Source: Candidatus Neomicrothrix sp. UBA6944
GTDB taxonomy: Bacteria; Actinomycetota; Acidimicrobiia; Acidimicrobiales; Poriferisodalaceae
Length of the DNA: 18,439 nucleotides
NCBI GenBank assembly: GCA_002448715.1
Contig: DJZU01000108.1
Location: 1 to 18,439 of the forward strand
Direction of reading: 5' to 3'
The notes under the pieces were generated by a model, which was given only the letters and a program-made list of their open reading frames with translations, was not told the origin of the DNA and did not search any database. Positions within the stretch are counted from its first letter, which is position 1. Each line of letters begins with the position of its first letter. Positions 7,456 to 14,800 of this stretch are shown in pieces. Position numbers and translations under genes: made by a program.

Positions 7456-8511
7456 ATGCCTGCATATTCCACCGAACTCCCGCTTCGATCAGACCTCAAC
7501 GATACACATGAAGAATTGGCAAAAAGATGGGCTACCACTGGGCTCTGGTGGTCGGGTGCAGAGCGTCTAGCGATCGTCGAAGAGGTGCGCTCAGCAAGGG
7601 ACTCCGAGCCGCTCGCTCCATGGGAATCTCCTAGTCAGGTTGAAGGGCTTATCCCAGACGACAACGTCTTGCCAAGCGCTGCGGTGGACGCAATTTGGCG
7701 CATCACCAACCATCCAGGGACACTCACAGCCGAATGGCATGCTTCGATCGTGGGCCAGGGTCTGGACCCTGAGGCATACGCAGAACTTGTTGGTGTAGTA
7801 GCGCAGGCCAACGCCGTGGACCGGTTCGCGGACGCCTTGAACCTAGAACGTGTCTCGCTACCCGAGCCATCTCGCCTTGAGCCCGCTAGGTCCCCGGACC
7901 CTTCTGTTCAAGTCAGCTCACACTGGGTTCCCACAGCTCAGATAAAAGGACCCAACGTGGTTAAAGCTTTGAGCGCTGTTCCTTTTGAAAACGAGTCAAT
8001 GCAGTTGCTGTCGTCAGTTCAGTACGTCGGCTTAGGTGATCTTCTAGCCGATCTGGTCTCCGATCAGAATTCGCTTTCGAGAATGCAGGTTGAAGTAATC
8101 GCTGCGAGAACTTCCAAGTTGAATGAGTGCTTTTATTGAACGACCAGCCATGCTTTGCTGCTCGGTCTGAGCGGCATGAACCAAGATGCAGAAGTCACTT
8201 TCGAAGCTATCGATAATTCCGAATCGGGTGACGGCGGCGTTGAACACGGAGCTTTGCTTTCTCGCCTGTGTGAAGCCATTTATAACGAAGATCAAAATCA
8301 GTTGGCATCTATCAAAGATCAAGTGGTCGAATCCGCCGGCGCTGATGTACTAGTGGACGCGGTTGCAGTATCAGCACACTTTTACATGATGACTCGTATC
8401 GCCGACGCTACAGGCACTCCTCTTGATGCCGGATCTGTCGAACCATCTATCCAAATTCGCGAACTTGTGGGCGTCAACGCCTTTACTTCTCGTCGAGAAG
8501 CTCAGAAGTGA
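7456..8511 (+). CDS. AhpD-like (carboxymuconolactone decarboxylase family) selenoprotein, UGA read as Sec
   Basis: One 351-residue gene read through an in-frame TGA at 8137-8139, giving selenocysteine at residue 228. Upstream, QVEVIAARTSKLNECFY ends with Glu213 and Cys225. The TGA follows, then TTSHALLLGLSG with His232. This reproduces the AhpD catalytic layout E-x11-C-x2-C-x3-H: in M. tuberculosis AhpD, Glu118, Cys130, Cys133 and His137 have the same spacings. Sec replaces the second, peroxidatic cysteine. The frame then stays open to 8511 with family-like sequence (ALLSRLCEAIY, DVLVDAVAVSAHFYMMTRIADATG). Residues about 60-135 look like a degenerate first CMD-type module. A GGTCT-loop hairpin follows the TGA. 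A normal caller would report a 227-residue protein plus a separate 118-residue protein. The likely role is thiol-dependent peroxidase or disulfide chemistry. Its tail overlaps the convergent MFS gene by 29 bases. The alternative, a nonsense mutation, is less likely. Confidence 0.85.
8137..8139 (+). other. Selenocysteine codon (recoded TGA)
   Basis: The in-frame TGA lies three codons after Cys225 (TGC at 8128) and four before His232 (CAT at 8149). This is the slot of the second active-site cysteine in AhpD. Cys-to-Sec replacement at a redox CxxC site is the typical sign of a selenoprotein. Confidence 0.82.
8157..8175 (+). promoter_or_regulatory. Candidate bacterial SECIS element
   Basis: GCTGCTC (8157-8163) pairs with GAGCGGC (8169-8175) as a 7-bp stem with one G-U wobble, closing the loop GGTCT (8164-8168). 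The stem begins 17 bases after the TGA, and the loop begins 24 bases after it. Bacterial SECIS elements lie in the coding region just after the UGA and carry a G-rich apical loop that SelB binds; the E. coli fdhF element has the same GGUCU core. Extra outer pairing is possible between CAT (8149-8151) and ATG (8176-8178). SelB recognition itself is inferred. Confidence 0.72.
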
Positions 8512-9898
8512 TTTGATCGTCAAACCTGACTCCAATTGTCAAAATAAGGGCCACGATCGCGAGTCCGCCCGACATACCAACAACCTCTCTGAAGGTTGGC
8601 ACGAACACTTCTGGAGCCATTACTTCTTCTACGCCCAACAATCCGGATCGTCGGTCTCGTAATCCAACGAAAGCCGTGTTCCAAACAGCTAATCCTCCAA
8701 CAAGCCCTGCCGTGCGCACCATTTGCGTCATTCCGCCTGCTACCCCCTGCTGTGAGCGCGGCACAGAAGCCATAACAAAACTCATATTCGGTACTTGGAA
8801 ACTTCCAAGACCGACCCCGACCAGGCAGAGGGCAAAAACTAAAAAGAGCATGGTTGATTTCGAATCGATTTGGCTGAAAAGAACCAATCCGACACCTTGG
8901 CAGGCAAGCCCAAGTCTCGTGAGACTTAACAGTCCTAGTCGTTCGATCATTCGTCCCGTCAACCAAGCCGAAATAGCAGTGCTGGTGGGCGCTATTCCCA
9001 AAATGAGCCCACCTGTAATGGGACCATGACCTCTGATGTCGACGAGCAAGTAAGGACCAAGAAACCAAATGCTAAACATCGATGCGTTAGCTAGAGCGTT
9101 AAGCAAATTGGCTCGCCCGAAACCAGGTTTTCGAAACAATGACATATCTACCAATGGCAGACGCGCCTGTTTTTCCACGCGATAGAAGATCACCAACGCT
9201 GCTAAAGCAACCATCGCTAGGACAATCGTTATAGGTGTCATCCAGCCCCAGGCCAAACCGCGACTAGCGACGAACAGGGTTAGTCCCAATCCCAGGGCAA
9301 ACGTCACCGCTCCGAATAGGTCAAGGGGTTGCTTGCTCTTCATTGTTGTTTTCTTATGCAGGCCCGAGATAAGAGCTGCAACCATGAGCACTCCCATGTA
9401 GGGAATCCGGAACGCGTAAACCGATTGCCAGTCCCATAACTGAAGCAGTAGACCGCCCACCGGCGCTCCCGCAGCCAGACCGACTGCGGTTGTCATGGCG
9501 AAAACTCCTAGAGCTCTCGGTTGGTGTTTTTCAGGAACCGACAAAGTCACGAGTGCCGGCGCTGTTCCCAAAATTAGAGCCATTGAGGCTCCTTGGCAGA
9601 CCCGAGCTAGCAAGAACAAGGCAAACGATGGGGCAACAGAACACCCGATGAACGCAAGGCCTTGGATCACGATGCCGATAACCATTATTCGACCGTGACC
9701 AACGCGGTCGCCAAGTCGTCCCGCGGGCAACAACAACACCGAGTAGGTCAAAACAAAGCTGACCACTACCCACTGAATTTGTGAAACATCAATTTCAAAC
9801 GCGGCAGTGATAGCCGGGAATGCAATGTTGACCGATGTGTCGAGCCCGCTCAGTAACCCAGCTAAACAAGCGACGATGACGGGGCCACTAATCTTCAC
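8483..9898 (-). CDS. MFS transporter, DHA2-like multidrug/small-molecule exporter
   Basis: A 471-residue, strongly hydrophobic integral membrane protein of the major facilitator superfamily, most like the 14-helix DHA2 drug:proton antiporters. LLSGLDTSVNIAFPAI (about 15-30) is the first-helix signature. GRLGDRVGHGR (60-70) is motif A in the loop between helices 2 and 3. AVGLAAGAPVGGLL (138-151) matches the antiporter motif C. The second half repeats a helical bundle with SVPRSQQGVAGGMTQMVRTAG. The start is a GTG four bases after the SRPBCC stop, and no other plausible start follows for many codons, so the two genes are probably translated together. The 3' end overlaps the convergent selenoprotein gene by 29 bases. 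The cargo is unknown; export of a pathway compound or a toxic molecule is possible. Confidence 0.9.
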   Translation of the reverse strand: MKISGPVIVACLAGLLSGLDTSVNIAFPAITAAFEIDVSQIQWVVVSFVLTYSVLLLPAGRLGDRVGHGRIMVIGIVIQGLAFIGCSVAPSFALFLLARVCQGASMALILGTAPALVTLSVPEKHQPRALGVFAMTTAVGLAAGAPVGGLLLQLWDWQSVYAFRIPYMGVLMVAALISGLHKKTTMKSKQPLDLFGAVTFALGLGLTLFVASRGLAWGWMTPITIVLAMVALAALVIFYRVEKQARLPLVDMSLFRKPGFGRANLLNALANASMFSIWFLGPYLLVDIRGHGPITGGLILGIAPTSTAISAWLTGRMIERLGLLSLTRLGLACQGVGLVLFSQIDSKSTMLFLVFALCLVGVGLGSFQVPNMSFVMASVPRSQQGVAGGMTQMVRTAGLVGGLAVWNTAFVGLRDRRSGLLGVEEVMAPEVFVPTFREVVGMSGGLAIVALILTIGVRFDDQITSELLDEK

Positions 9899-9902
9899 TC
9901 AA

Positions 9903-10379
9903 CTAGCTTTCGGCCGCCACCTTCATGCCTTTGAGCGTTGCTGTGATGCTCTCTCTTGCATTGGCAGCTCGAAATTGGATTTCCTCGTCACCATGTTCAA
10001 TCATCAAAGGAGACAGGTTCATCAGTGCCCATGACTCGGTCAAGATGGTGCCTGAATCATTAGGTTCTAAGTCATAACGCCAGTGAATGAGGTTCATCGC
10101 GGTGCCACCCGTAACGAAGGCGAAACTTTGATTCTCTTCACGGACAATAATTTCGACAAGAGCTTTCCATTCGTCATCGCCACGACGATTGATACCCACG
10201 AACTCGTCGCCAACCTCACCGGTACCAGGCAATCCGTCTTCTTTTTTGCGCCAATAGCCGCCGGTGTTCTCCGAACTCCACTCTCCGTATCGCTCCATAG
10301 CGGTCACCAGAGACCAGACGGTTTCAGGTGACGCGTTGATTTCGATCGACTCGCTGTGACTCATGATTGGTTCGCTCAT
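9903..10379 (-). CDS. SRPBCC (START/polyketide-cyclase-like) family protein
   Basis: A 158-residue protein with the SRPBCC opening: a beta strand SESIEINASPETVWSLVTAMERYGEWS (about 8-33), then a GEVGDEFVGINRRG turn, a central beta-sheet rich in W and F (ALVEIIVREENQSFAFV, LIHWRYDLEP), TILTESWAL, and a long C-terminal helix about 135-155. Such proteins form a deep hydrophobic pocket and bind or convert lipids, polyketides or other small hydrophobic ligands. It sits between an epoxide-hydrolase-like gene (54 bases upstream) and an MFS exporter (four bases downstream), all on one strand, so a shared hydrophobic small-molecule task is likely. No ligand can be assigned. A second in-frame ATG at 10364 is an alternative start. 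Confidence 0.85.
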   Translation of the reverse strand: MSEPIMSHSESIEINASPETVWSLVTAMERYGEWSSENTGGYWRKKEDGLPGTGEVGDEFVGINRRGDDEWKALVEIIVREENQSFAFVTGGTAMNLIHWRYDLEPNDSGTILTESWALMNLSPLMIEHGDEEIQFRAANARESITATLKGMKVAAES

Positions 10380-10433
10380 GTCCGAGAGTCTGACAGGCCA
10401 AACGTCCCGCCGCTAACAATCAGTCGGTACTCG

Positions 10434-11384
10434 TCATACGAACTGCTCTAAGAAGTCCAAAAGCAGTCGGTTAGTTTCATCTACAGCTTCAATCTGGACC
10501 CAGTGGCCAGGACCTTCGATTACGTGCACAGATCGAAGATCATCAAAATGTTCAGCGCCAGTTCGGCCACCAGTCATGCGTCGGACAGGGTCTTCTGAAC
10601 CAGTGATAAAGATTGATGGTTGCCTGATTTTCTTCCCCTCAAGCTCTGCTGTATCACTCAAGAAATAGGGGATGTTTCGATACCAGTTCAGTCCGCCCCG
10701 AAACCCTGATTCGGTATATGCATCCACGTAGTAATCCAAATCTTCGTCGCTCATCCAATGCGGCAACTCGTCCGGCGGCTCCGGTGACGCCTCCAGCATC
10801 GTCGTTTTTCCTTTTGGATCTACACCCGGCCCCGAATCTCCTGAAGCAGACATGTGGACTGTCAAAAGCGAGTTGCGGATGTCCTCTTCGAAGTGAGCCT
10901 CAGCCCCACCAATGTTCTCGCAGAAAAACGCCCAATAGAAAAAGTTGTCTCCCCAAAACTCTTGGGTGCACCACGCTGGATCAAGATTCCGTCCATACGG
11001 CACCGACATGCCCACAACGGCTCGGACCCGATCGGAGTACAAAAGCGCGACATTCCAACCAACCAGCGCACCCCAATCGTGAATCATCAACGCGTACTCG
11101 TGGTAACCGAGCGCGGTGGCCAGTCCGTCGATATCTGCCGCTAGATCACGAATTCGGTAGTCGACTATGTTTGGCGGGCACTCGCTGTATCCGTAACCGC
11201 GTTGGTCAGGTACACACACCTTCCATCCTTGAGCCACTAGCGGATCAATTTGGTGGCGCCACAAGTACCAGCACTGCGGCCAGCCATGCATCAAAATAAT
11301 TAGTGGCCCATCGCCTTCGACGACGCACCGCAAATTGACACCGTTTGTTTCGATTACCTCAAAGTTTCGGTCCGCCAATCCCAC
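10434..11384 (-). CDS. Alpha/beta hydrolase, epoxide-hydrolase-like
   Basis: A 316-residue alpha/beta hydrolase. In this numbering, HGWP (33-36) is the oxyanion motif of epoxide hydrolases. IHDWGALVGW (101-110) holds the nucleophile Asp103. GSEDPV (262-267) carries the acid Asp265, and GPGHWVQIE (291-299) the base His294. SGFRGGLNWYRNI (226-238) carries Tyr235, the type of cap tyrosine that activates the epoxide oxygen, so hydrolysis of an epoxide is the best prediction. Haloalkane dehalogenases share the fold but usually lack this NWYRN tyrosine. I use the GTG at 11384, since the frame upstream to 11528 has no family resemblance and would overlap the divergent crotonase gene. A purine-rich GAGGAAAGAG lies shortly upstream. 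The gene probably heads an operon with the SRPBCC and MFS genes. Confidence 0.87.
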   Translation of the reverse strand: MGLADRNFEVIETNGVNLRCVVEGDGPLIILMHGWPQCWYLWRHQIDPLVAQGWKVCVPDQRGYGYSECPPNIVDYRIRDLAADIDGLATALGYHEYALMIHDWGALVGWNVALLYSDRVRAVVGMSVPYGRNLDPAWCTQEFWGDNFFYWAFFCENIGGAEAHFEEDIRNSLLTVHMSASGDSGPGVDPKGKTTMLEASPEPPDELPHWMSDEDLDYYVDAYTESGFRGGLNWYRNIPYFLSDTAELEGKKIRQPSIFITGSEDPVRRMTGGRTGAEHFDDLRSVHVIEGPGHWVQIEAVDETNRLLLDFLEQFV

Positions 11385-11435
11385 AGAATTCTCTTTCCTC
11401 GTCAGCGACCAGCTTCGCACAACTACTCTGCGGCA

Positions 11436-12248
11436 ATGACCTATGAATCGATCCTTTACGAAGTAGACCAGCACGTTGCCGTCCTGACGTTGAATAGACC
11501 CGAACGCTTGAACGCTTGGAACACTCAAATGGCAGCAGAGATCGGTTCTGCGCTAGCAGCGGCCCAAGCTGACGATGAGGTGCGTGCTGTGGTGTTGACG
11601 GGTGCAGGTCGTGCCTTTTGCGCCGGACAAGATCTTTCAGAAGGTGAGGACACTTTTGCCGACAGCCCCGACGCCAACCCACACGAGCAAGGAACTCCAG
11701 CAACGATGCCTTGGGATGTGTCGAAACCGGTAGTGGCGGCAATAAATGGCCATGCTGTGGGCGTAGGACTCACGTTTCCTCTTACTTGCGATGTTCGCTT
11801 TGTAGCGGAGGACGCGAAACTTCAGTTTGCTTTCGTGCGGCGAGGCATCGCTCCAGAGCTGGGGTCAACCAAACTATTGAGCCGCATGGTCGGCTTGCAG
11901 GTTGCTAGTGATCTGCTCATGTCAGGACGATTTTTTTCTGGAGTTGAAGCCGCTGATATTGGGTTAGCCGCAAGCGCGGTTCCAAGTGACGAAGTGTTGG
12001 ACACCGCTTTGAATTGGGCTATCGACGTCGCTGCAAACACTGCCCCAGTGTCGGTTGCTGTAACGAAGAAAATGATGTGGGAAAATTTGCTTCCCGAGAT
12101 TAAGGACACCTTCCGGAAGGAATTACGCCTTATCCCATGGTTAGGAAGCCAACCCGACGCTGCAGAAGGCGTCATGCACTTCATGGAAAAGCGCCCACCA
12201 TCGTGGTCGGGAAGTGTGCTGGCCGACATGCCCGATTTAGATATGTAA
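11436..12248 (+). CDS. Enoyl-CoA hydratase/isomerase (crotonase) family
   Basis: A 270-residue crotonase-fold protein acting on acyl-CoA thioesters. The oxyanion-hole segments are present: GRAFCAGQDL (58-67) and NGHAVGVGLTF (104-114). The first catalytic Glu of classical enoyl-CoA hydratase (rat Glu144) aligns to the QFA segment at 130-132 and is missing. Instead RRGIAPELGSTKLL places Glu141 where delta3-delta2-enoyl-CoA isomerases keep their catalytic base. An isomerase or other crotonase reaction is thus more likely than simple hydration, though this is alignment by eye. The ATG has no convincing Shine-Dalgarno. It diverges from the epoxide-hydrolase-like gene with 51 bases between starts. 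The end faces a small membrane peptide gene. Confidence 0.92.
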   Translation: MTYESILYEVDQHVAVLTLNRPERLNAWNTQMAAEIGSALAAAQADDEVRAVVLTGAGRAFCAGQDLSEGEDTFADSPDANPHEQGTPATMPWDVSKPVVAAINGHAVGVGLTFPLTCDVRFVAEDAKLQFAFVRRGIAPELGSTKLLSRMVGLQVASDLLMSGRFFSGVEAADIGLAASAVPSDEVLDTALNWAIDVAANTAPVSVAVTKKMMWENLLPEIKDTFRKELRLIPWLGSQPDAAEGVMHFMEKRPPSWSGSVLADMPDLDM

Positions 12249-12266
12249 TTCGGCAGTGCAGAATTA

Positions 12267-12377
12267 CTAGACGAGAACAAGCGTTGCGACGAGAACAATA
12301 GCGACCGCGGCGAGGGCGCCACCCAGACCTAAGAAAACCGCAATCATTGCCGGAACCAACGAATTGTCGTCTTCCAC
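12267..12377 (-). CDS. 36-residue single-pass membrane peptide
   Basis: A small gene read from a GTG with an excellent ribosome-binding site: AGGAG at 12387-12383, five bases before the start. The peptide begins with the acidic MEDDNSLVP. One continuous hydrophobic stretch follows (AMIAVFLGLGGALAAVAIVL, then VATLVLV) up to the stop. It contains only Ala, Val, Leu, Ile, Gly, Phe, Met and Thr after Pro9, so it should span the membrane once with little beyond it. No family is recognised. It sits between two plus-strand fatty-acid-type genes and is antisense to neither. The clean start signal and membrane composition argue for a real gene, despite its small size. Confidence 0.62.
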   Translation of the reverse strand: MEDDNSLVPAMIAVFLGLGGALAAVAIVLVATLVLV

Positions 12378-12508
12378 AGGAACTCCTCATCTCGTCTGAA
12401 CGAGACATCACAATAGCTGATCATCTCTGTTGATCCATTCGAAAAACATGGCCACACCTAGTTGTGGAATTATGCGTGTGAGTGGTTTATGTGAAAGGGA
12501 AGCGAAAA

Positions 12509-13765
12509 GTGGATTTCGAGTACAACGCAAAAACGCTTGAGCACAAAGAAAAGCTCGAGTCGTTCATGCAACAAAATGTGTATCCAGCTGAGCGGGAACA
12601 TCACGCCTTTATTGAAGACCCATCAAACATGTGGCAACAGCCTCCAGTAGTTGAGGAACTAAAGGCAAAGGCTCAGGAGGCCGGGATTTGGAATTGGTTC
12701 TTACCAGCCGAGTACGCGGAGTGGAGCCCAGGCTTCACAAATTTAGAGTTTGCTCCCTTAGCCGAAGTTATGGGTCGAGTGCCCTGGTCGTTTGAGGTAT
12801 TTAACTGCTCAGCTCCGGATCGGGGAAACATGGAGGTGCTCGCGAAATACGGGACCCCAGAGCAACAAGACCAGTGGCTTCGTCCATTGATGGAAGGTCG
12901 GATCCGTTCGACATATGGGATGACAGAACCTCAGGTTGCGTCTTCGGATGCAACCAATATGGAACTTCAGATTGACCGTGATGGTGATGACTACGTTCTC
13001 AACGGCCGGAAGTGGTGGAGCAGCAACATTTATCATCCGCTCTGCGAATTCGTAATCACAATGGGTGTGTCGAACCCAGACAACCCTCGCCATCAGCGAC
13101 ATTCGATGGTCATTGTCCCCAAAGACACTCCAGGCCTCGAAATTGTCCGTCCCTTATCGGTCTTCGGTAACTTTCACTCTCCTGCTGGTCACGGCGAACT
13201 TGCATACCACGACGTTCGCGTTCCAATCGACAACATCATTCTGGGCGAAGGTCGAGGCTTCGAAATCGCTCAAGGGAGATTGGGTCCAGGACGATTCCAA
13301 TACGCGATGACCAATGTTGGCATGGCTCAAAGAATGCTTGACCTGATGTGTACGCGAGCGGAACAACGAGAAGCTTTCGGCAGCAAGCTGCGAGATTTCT
13401 CCTCGGTACGCCAAGACATTGCACGGGCGCGTTGCTCTATTGAACAAGCACGGCTCTTGGTTCTAAAGGCGGCCGCGGAGATGGATAAGTCAGGCGCTAA
13501 GGGAGCCCGCGATTACATCTCGATGGTGAAGATCGTCGGTCCGAAACTCGCCCATGACGTTGCCGAACGCGCGATGCAAATCTTCGGCGGTAAGGGAGTG
13601 AGTGGCGACACACCAATCGCTGAAATGTACGTGATGGGGCGCCTGATGCGGATAGCTGACGGTCCCGACGAAGTGCACATGAATCAGCTCGCCAAACTAA
13701 CAATGGCTCAGACGGAAATAGCGCGGCAAGAAGGCAGCGGAGGAGTGGACTGGTATGGCGACTGA
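12509..13765 (+). CDS. Acyl-CoA dehydrogenase, ACAD10/11-like (second copy)
   Basis: A 418-residue FAD-dependent acyl-CoA dehydrogenase, complete and distinct from the one at the start of the window. I choose the GTG at 12509, after the purine-rich AAAGGGAAGCGAAAA. The protein then begins MDFEYNAKTLEHKEKLESFM, as ACAD11-like relatives do. GTGs at 12491 and 12482 are alternatives adding six or nine residues. Motifs are YGMTEPQVASSDATN (136-150) and NGRKWWSSN (165-173), followed by QIFGGKGVSGDTPIAEMY and RIADGPDEVH, whose Asp384 sits in the catalytic-base position. GRGFEIAQGRLGPGRFQYAM is also typical of the group. An F420-type oxidoreductase gene follows after 15 bases on the same strand, probably one operon. 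The substrate is unknown. Confidence 0.94.
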   Translation: MDFEYNAKTLEHKEKLESFMQQNVYPAEREHHAFIEDPSNMWQQPPVVEELKAKAQEAGIWNWFLPAEYAEWSPGFTNLEFAPLAEVMGRVPWSFEVFNCSAPDRGNMEVLAKYGTPEQQDQWLRPLMEGRIRSTYGMTEPQVASSDATNMELQIDRDGDDYVLNGRKWWSSNIYHPLCEFVITMGVSNPDNPRHQRHSMVIVPKDTPGLEIVRPLSVFGNFHSPAGHGELAYHDVRVPIDNIILGEGRGFEIAQGRLGPGRFQYAMTNVGMAQRMLDLMCTRAEQREAFGSKLRDFSSVRQDIARARCSIEQARLLVLKAAAEMDKSGAKGARDYISMVKIVGPKLAHDVAERAMQIFGGKGVSGDTPIAEMYVMGRLMRIADGPDEVHMNQLAKLTMAQTEIARQEGSGGVDWYGD

Positions 13766-13780
13766 TCCGAAGGTGAGCCG

Positions 13781-14800
13781 ATGGAGCCACTAGTGATCGA
13801 CGGCGCGACTACCGCATCTTCTGTTGATGGTTGCGCGTCGGAAGCAGTGACGTTCGAACAAATGGGTCTGGACGCCGCCTGGACGTTTGAGGCCTCTCAC
13901 GATCCTTTCCTGCCATTGGCGCTCGCTGCTCATCAAACAGAAAGCATTCAACTTGGCACAGCTATAGCTGTCGCTTTTGCTCGCAATCCGATGACGTGTG
14001 CTGTCACTGCGTGGGATTTGCAGCGACTTTCAAATGGTCGGTTTATTTTGGGATTGGGCACTCAGATAAAGCCTCATATCACGAAGCGCTACAGTGAAAG
14101 TTGGTCACAGCCTGCCGCGCGGATGAAGGAATACATCGCTGCGCTGCACGCTATTTGGGACAACTTTCAAACGGGTGAAAAGCTGGACTTTCGTGGCGAG
14201 TTTTATACCCACACTCTGATGACTCCGTTCTTTAGTCCGGGTTCACTCGACGTTGAGCGGCCTCAGATTTATGTGGCTGGGGTTGGCCCGAAAATGGTTG
14301 AGATAATCGGCGAATCAGCTGACGGATTTTTCGTTCACCCGTTCCACACACCTGATCATATGGAAGCAGAAACCCTTCCTGTGTTGCGAAGCGCTGCGGA
14401 ATCAGGGGGTCGCGAACCCACGGACGTGACGGTGGCGTGTCTCACCATTGTGGCTATGGGCCGCGACGACGCAGAAGTGGAAGATGCGCGTAGCAAAGCG
14501 GCAGCACAACTTGCTTTTTACGGTTCGACTCCTGCTTACGCGGGTGTCTTAGATTTTCACGGTTACGAAAATTTGCAGCCCGAACTGAATCAACTCTCAA
14601 AGCAGGGAGACTGGAAACAAATGACCGAGAAGATTGATGATGATCTCGTTGATCTTCTCTGTGTTTCGGGAACCCCAGCGGAGGTTGGCGCAAAACTGAA
14701 AGACCGCAACCAGTTCGCGGACCGCTCAACAATGATGTTTTATGGTGCGCCACCTGACCCTGACGCCATCGCTGACACTGTTAAAGCAGCGCGTAGTTAA
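13781..14800 (+). CDS. F420-dependent LLM oxidoreductase, TIGR03617-like
   Basis: A 339-residue luciferase-like (TIM-barrel) oxidoreductase matching the actinobacterial TIGR03617 group, predicted to use coenzyme F420. Characteristic segments are HDPFLPLALAA (40-50), GTAIAVAFARNPM (59-71), GRFILGLGTQIKPHI (86-100), GEFYTHTLMTPFF (139-151), and FYGSTPAYAGVLDFHGY (246-262). The ATG is preceded by AAGGTGA at a good distance. It follows the acyl-CoA dehydrogenase by 15 bases, so hydride transfer on a CoA-linked or related intermediate is plausible. Use of F420 rather than FMN comes from family knowledge, not from a residue I can prove. The stop overlaps the stop of the convergent LLM gene. Confidence 0.92.
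   Translation: MEPLVIDGATTASSVDGCASEAVTFEQMGLDAAWTFEASHDPFLPLALAAHQTESIQLGTAIAVAFARNPMTCAVTAWDLQRLSNGRFILGLGTQIKPHITKRYSESWSQPAARMKEYIAALHAIWDNFQTGEKLDFRGEFYTHTLMTPFFSPGSLDVERPQIYVAGVGPKMVEIIGESADGFFVHPFHTPDHMEAETLPVLRSAAESGGREPTDVTVACLTIVAMGRDDAEVEDARSKAAAQLAFYGSTPAYAGVLDFHGYENLQPELNQLSKQGDWKQMTEKIDDDLVDLLCVSGTPAEVGAKLKDRNQFADRSTMMFYGAPPDPDAIADTVKAARS

Noticed and set aside
7456..8139. A pseudogene ended by a premature TGA
   Set aside because: Only one codon is affected, it is the active-site cysteine slot, the frame remains open for 123 codons, and a SECIS-like hairpin follows. A mutation remains possible but is less likely.
8149..8178. CATGC/GCATG pairing as the main SECIS stem
   Set aside because: It would use bases 8174-8175 that also close the better 7-bp GGTCT hairpin; at most the outer CAT/ATG pairs extend it.
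8155..8511. A separate 118-residue gene beginning at TTG 8155
   Set aside because: It is in frame with 7456-8139, begins inside the AhpD active-site motif with no ribosome-binding site, and lacks the catalytic His and Cys needed alone. It is the C-terminal part of the selenoprotein.
11385..11528. 48-residue N-terminal extension of the epoxide-hydrolase-like protein
   Set aside because: It overlaps the divergent crotonase start, has no family resemblance, and a GTG at 11384 gives a normal N-terminus.
12181..12411. A 76-residue minus-strand ORF over the crotonase end
   Set aside because: It overlaps the crotonase coding end, has an Arg- and Cys-rich composition typical of out-of-frame sequence, and uses a different frame from the better-supported 36-residue membrane peptide.
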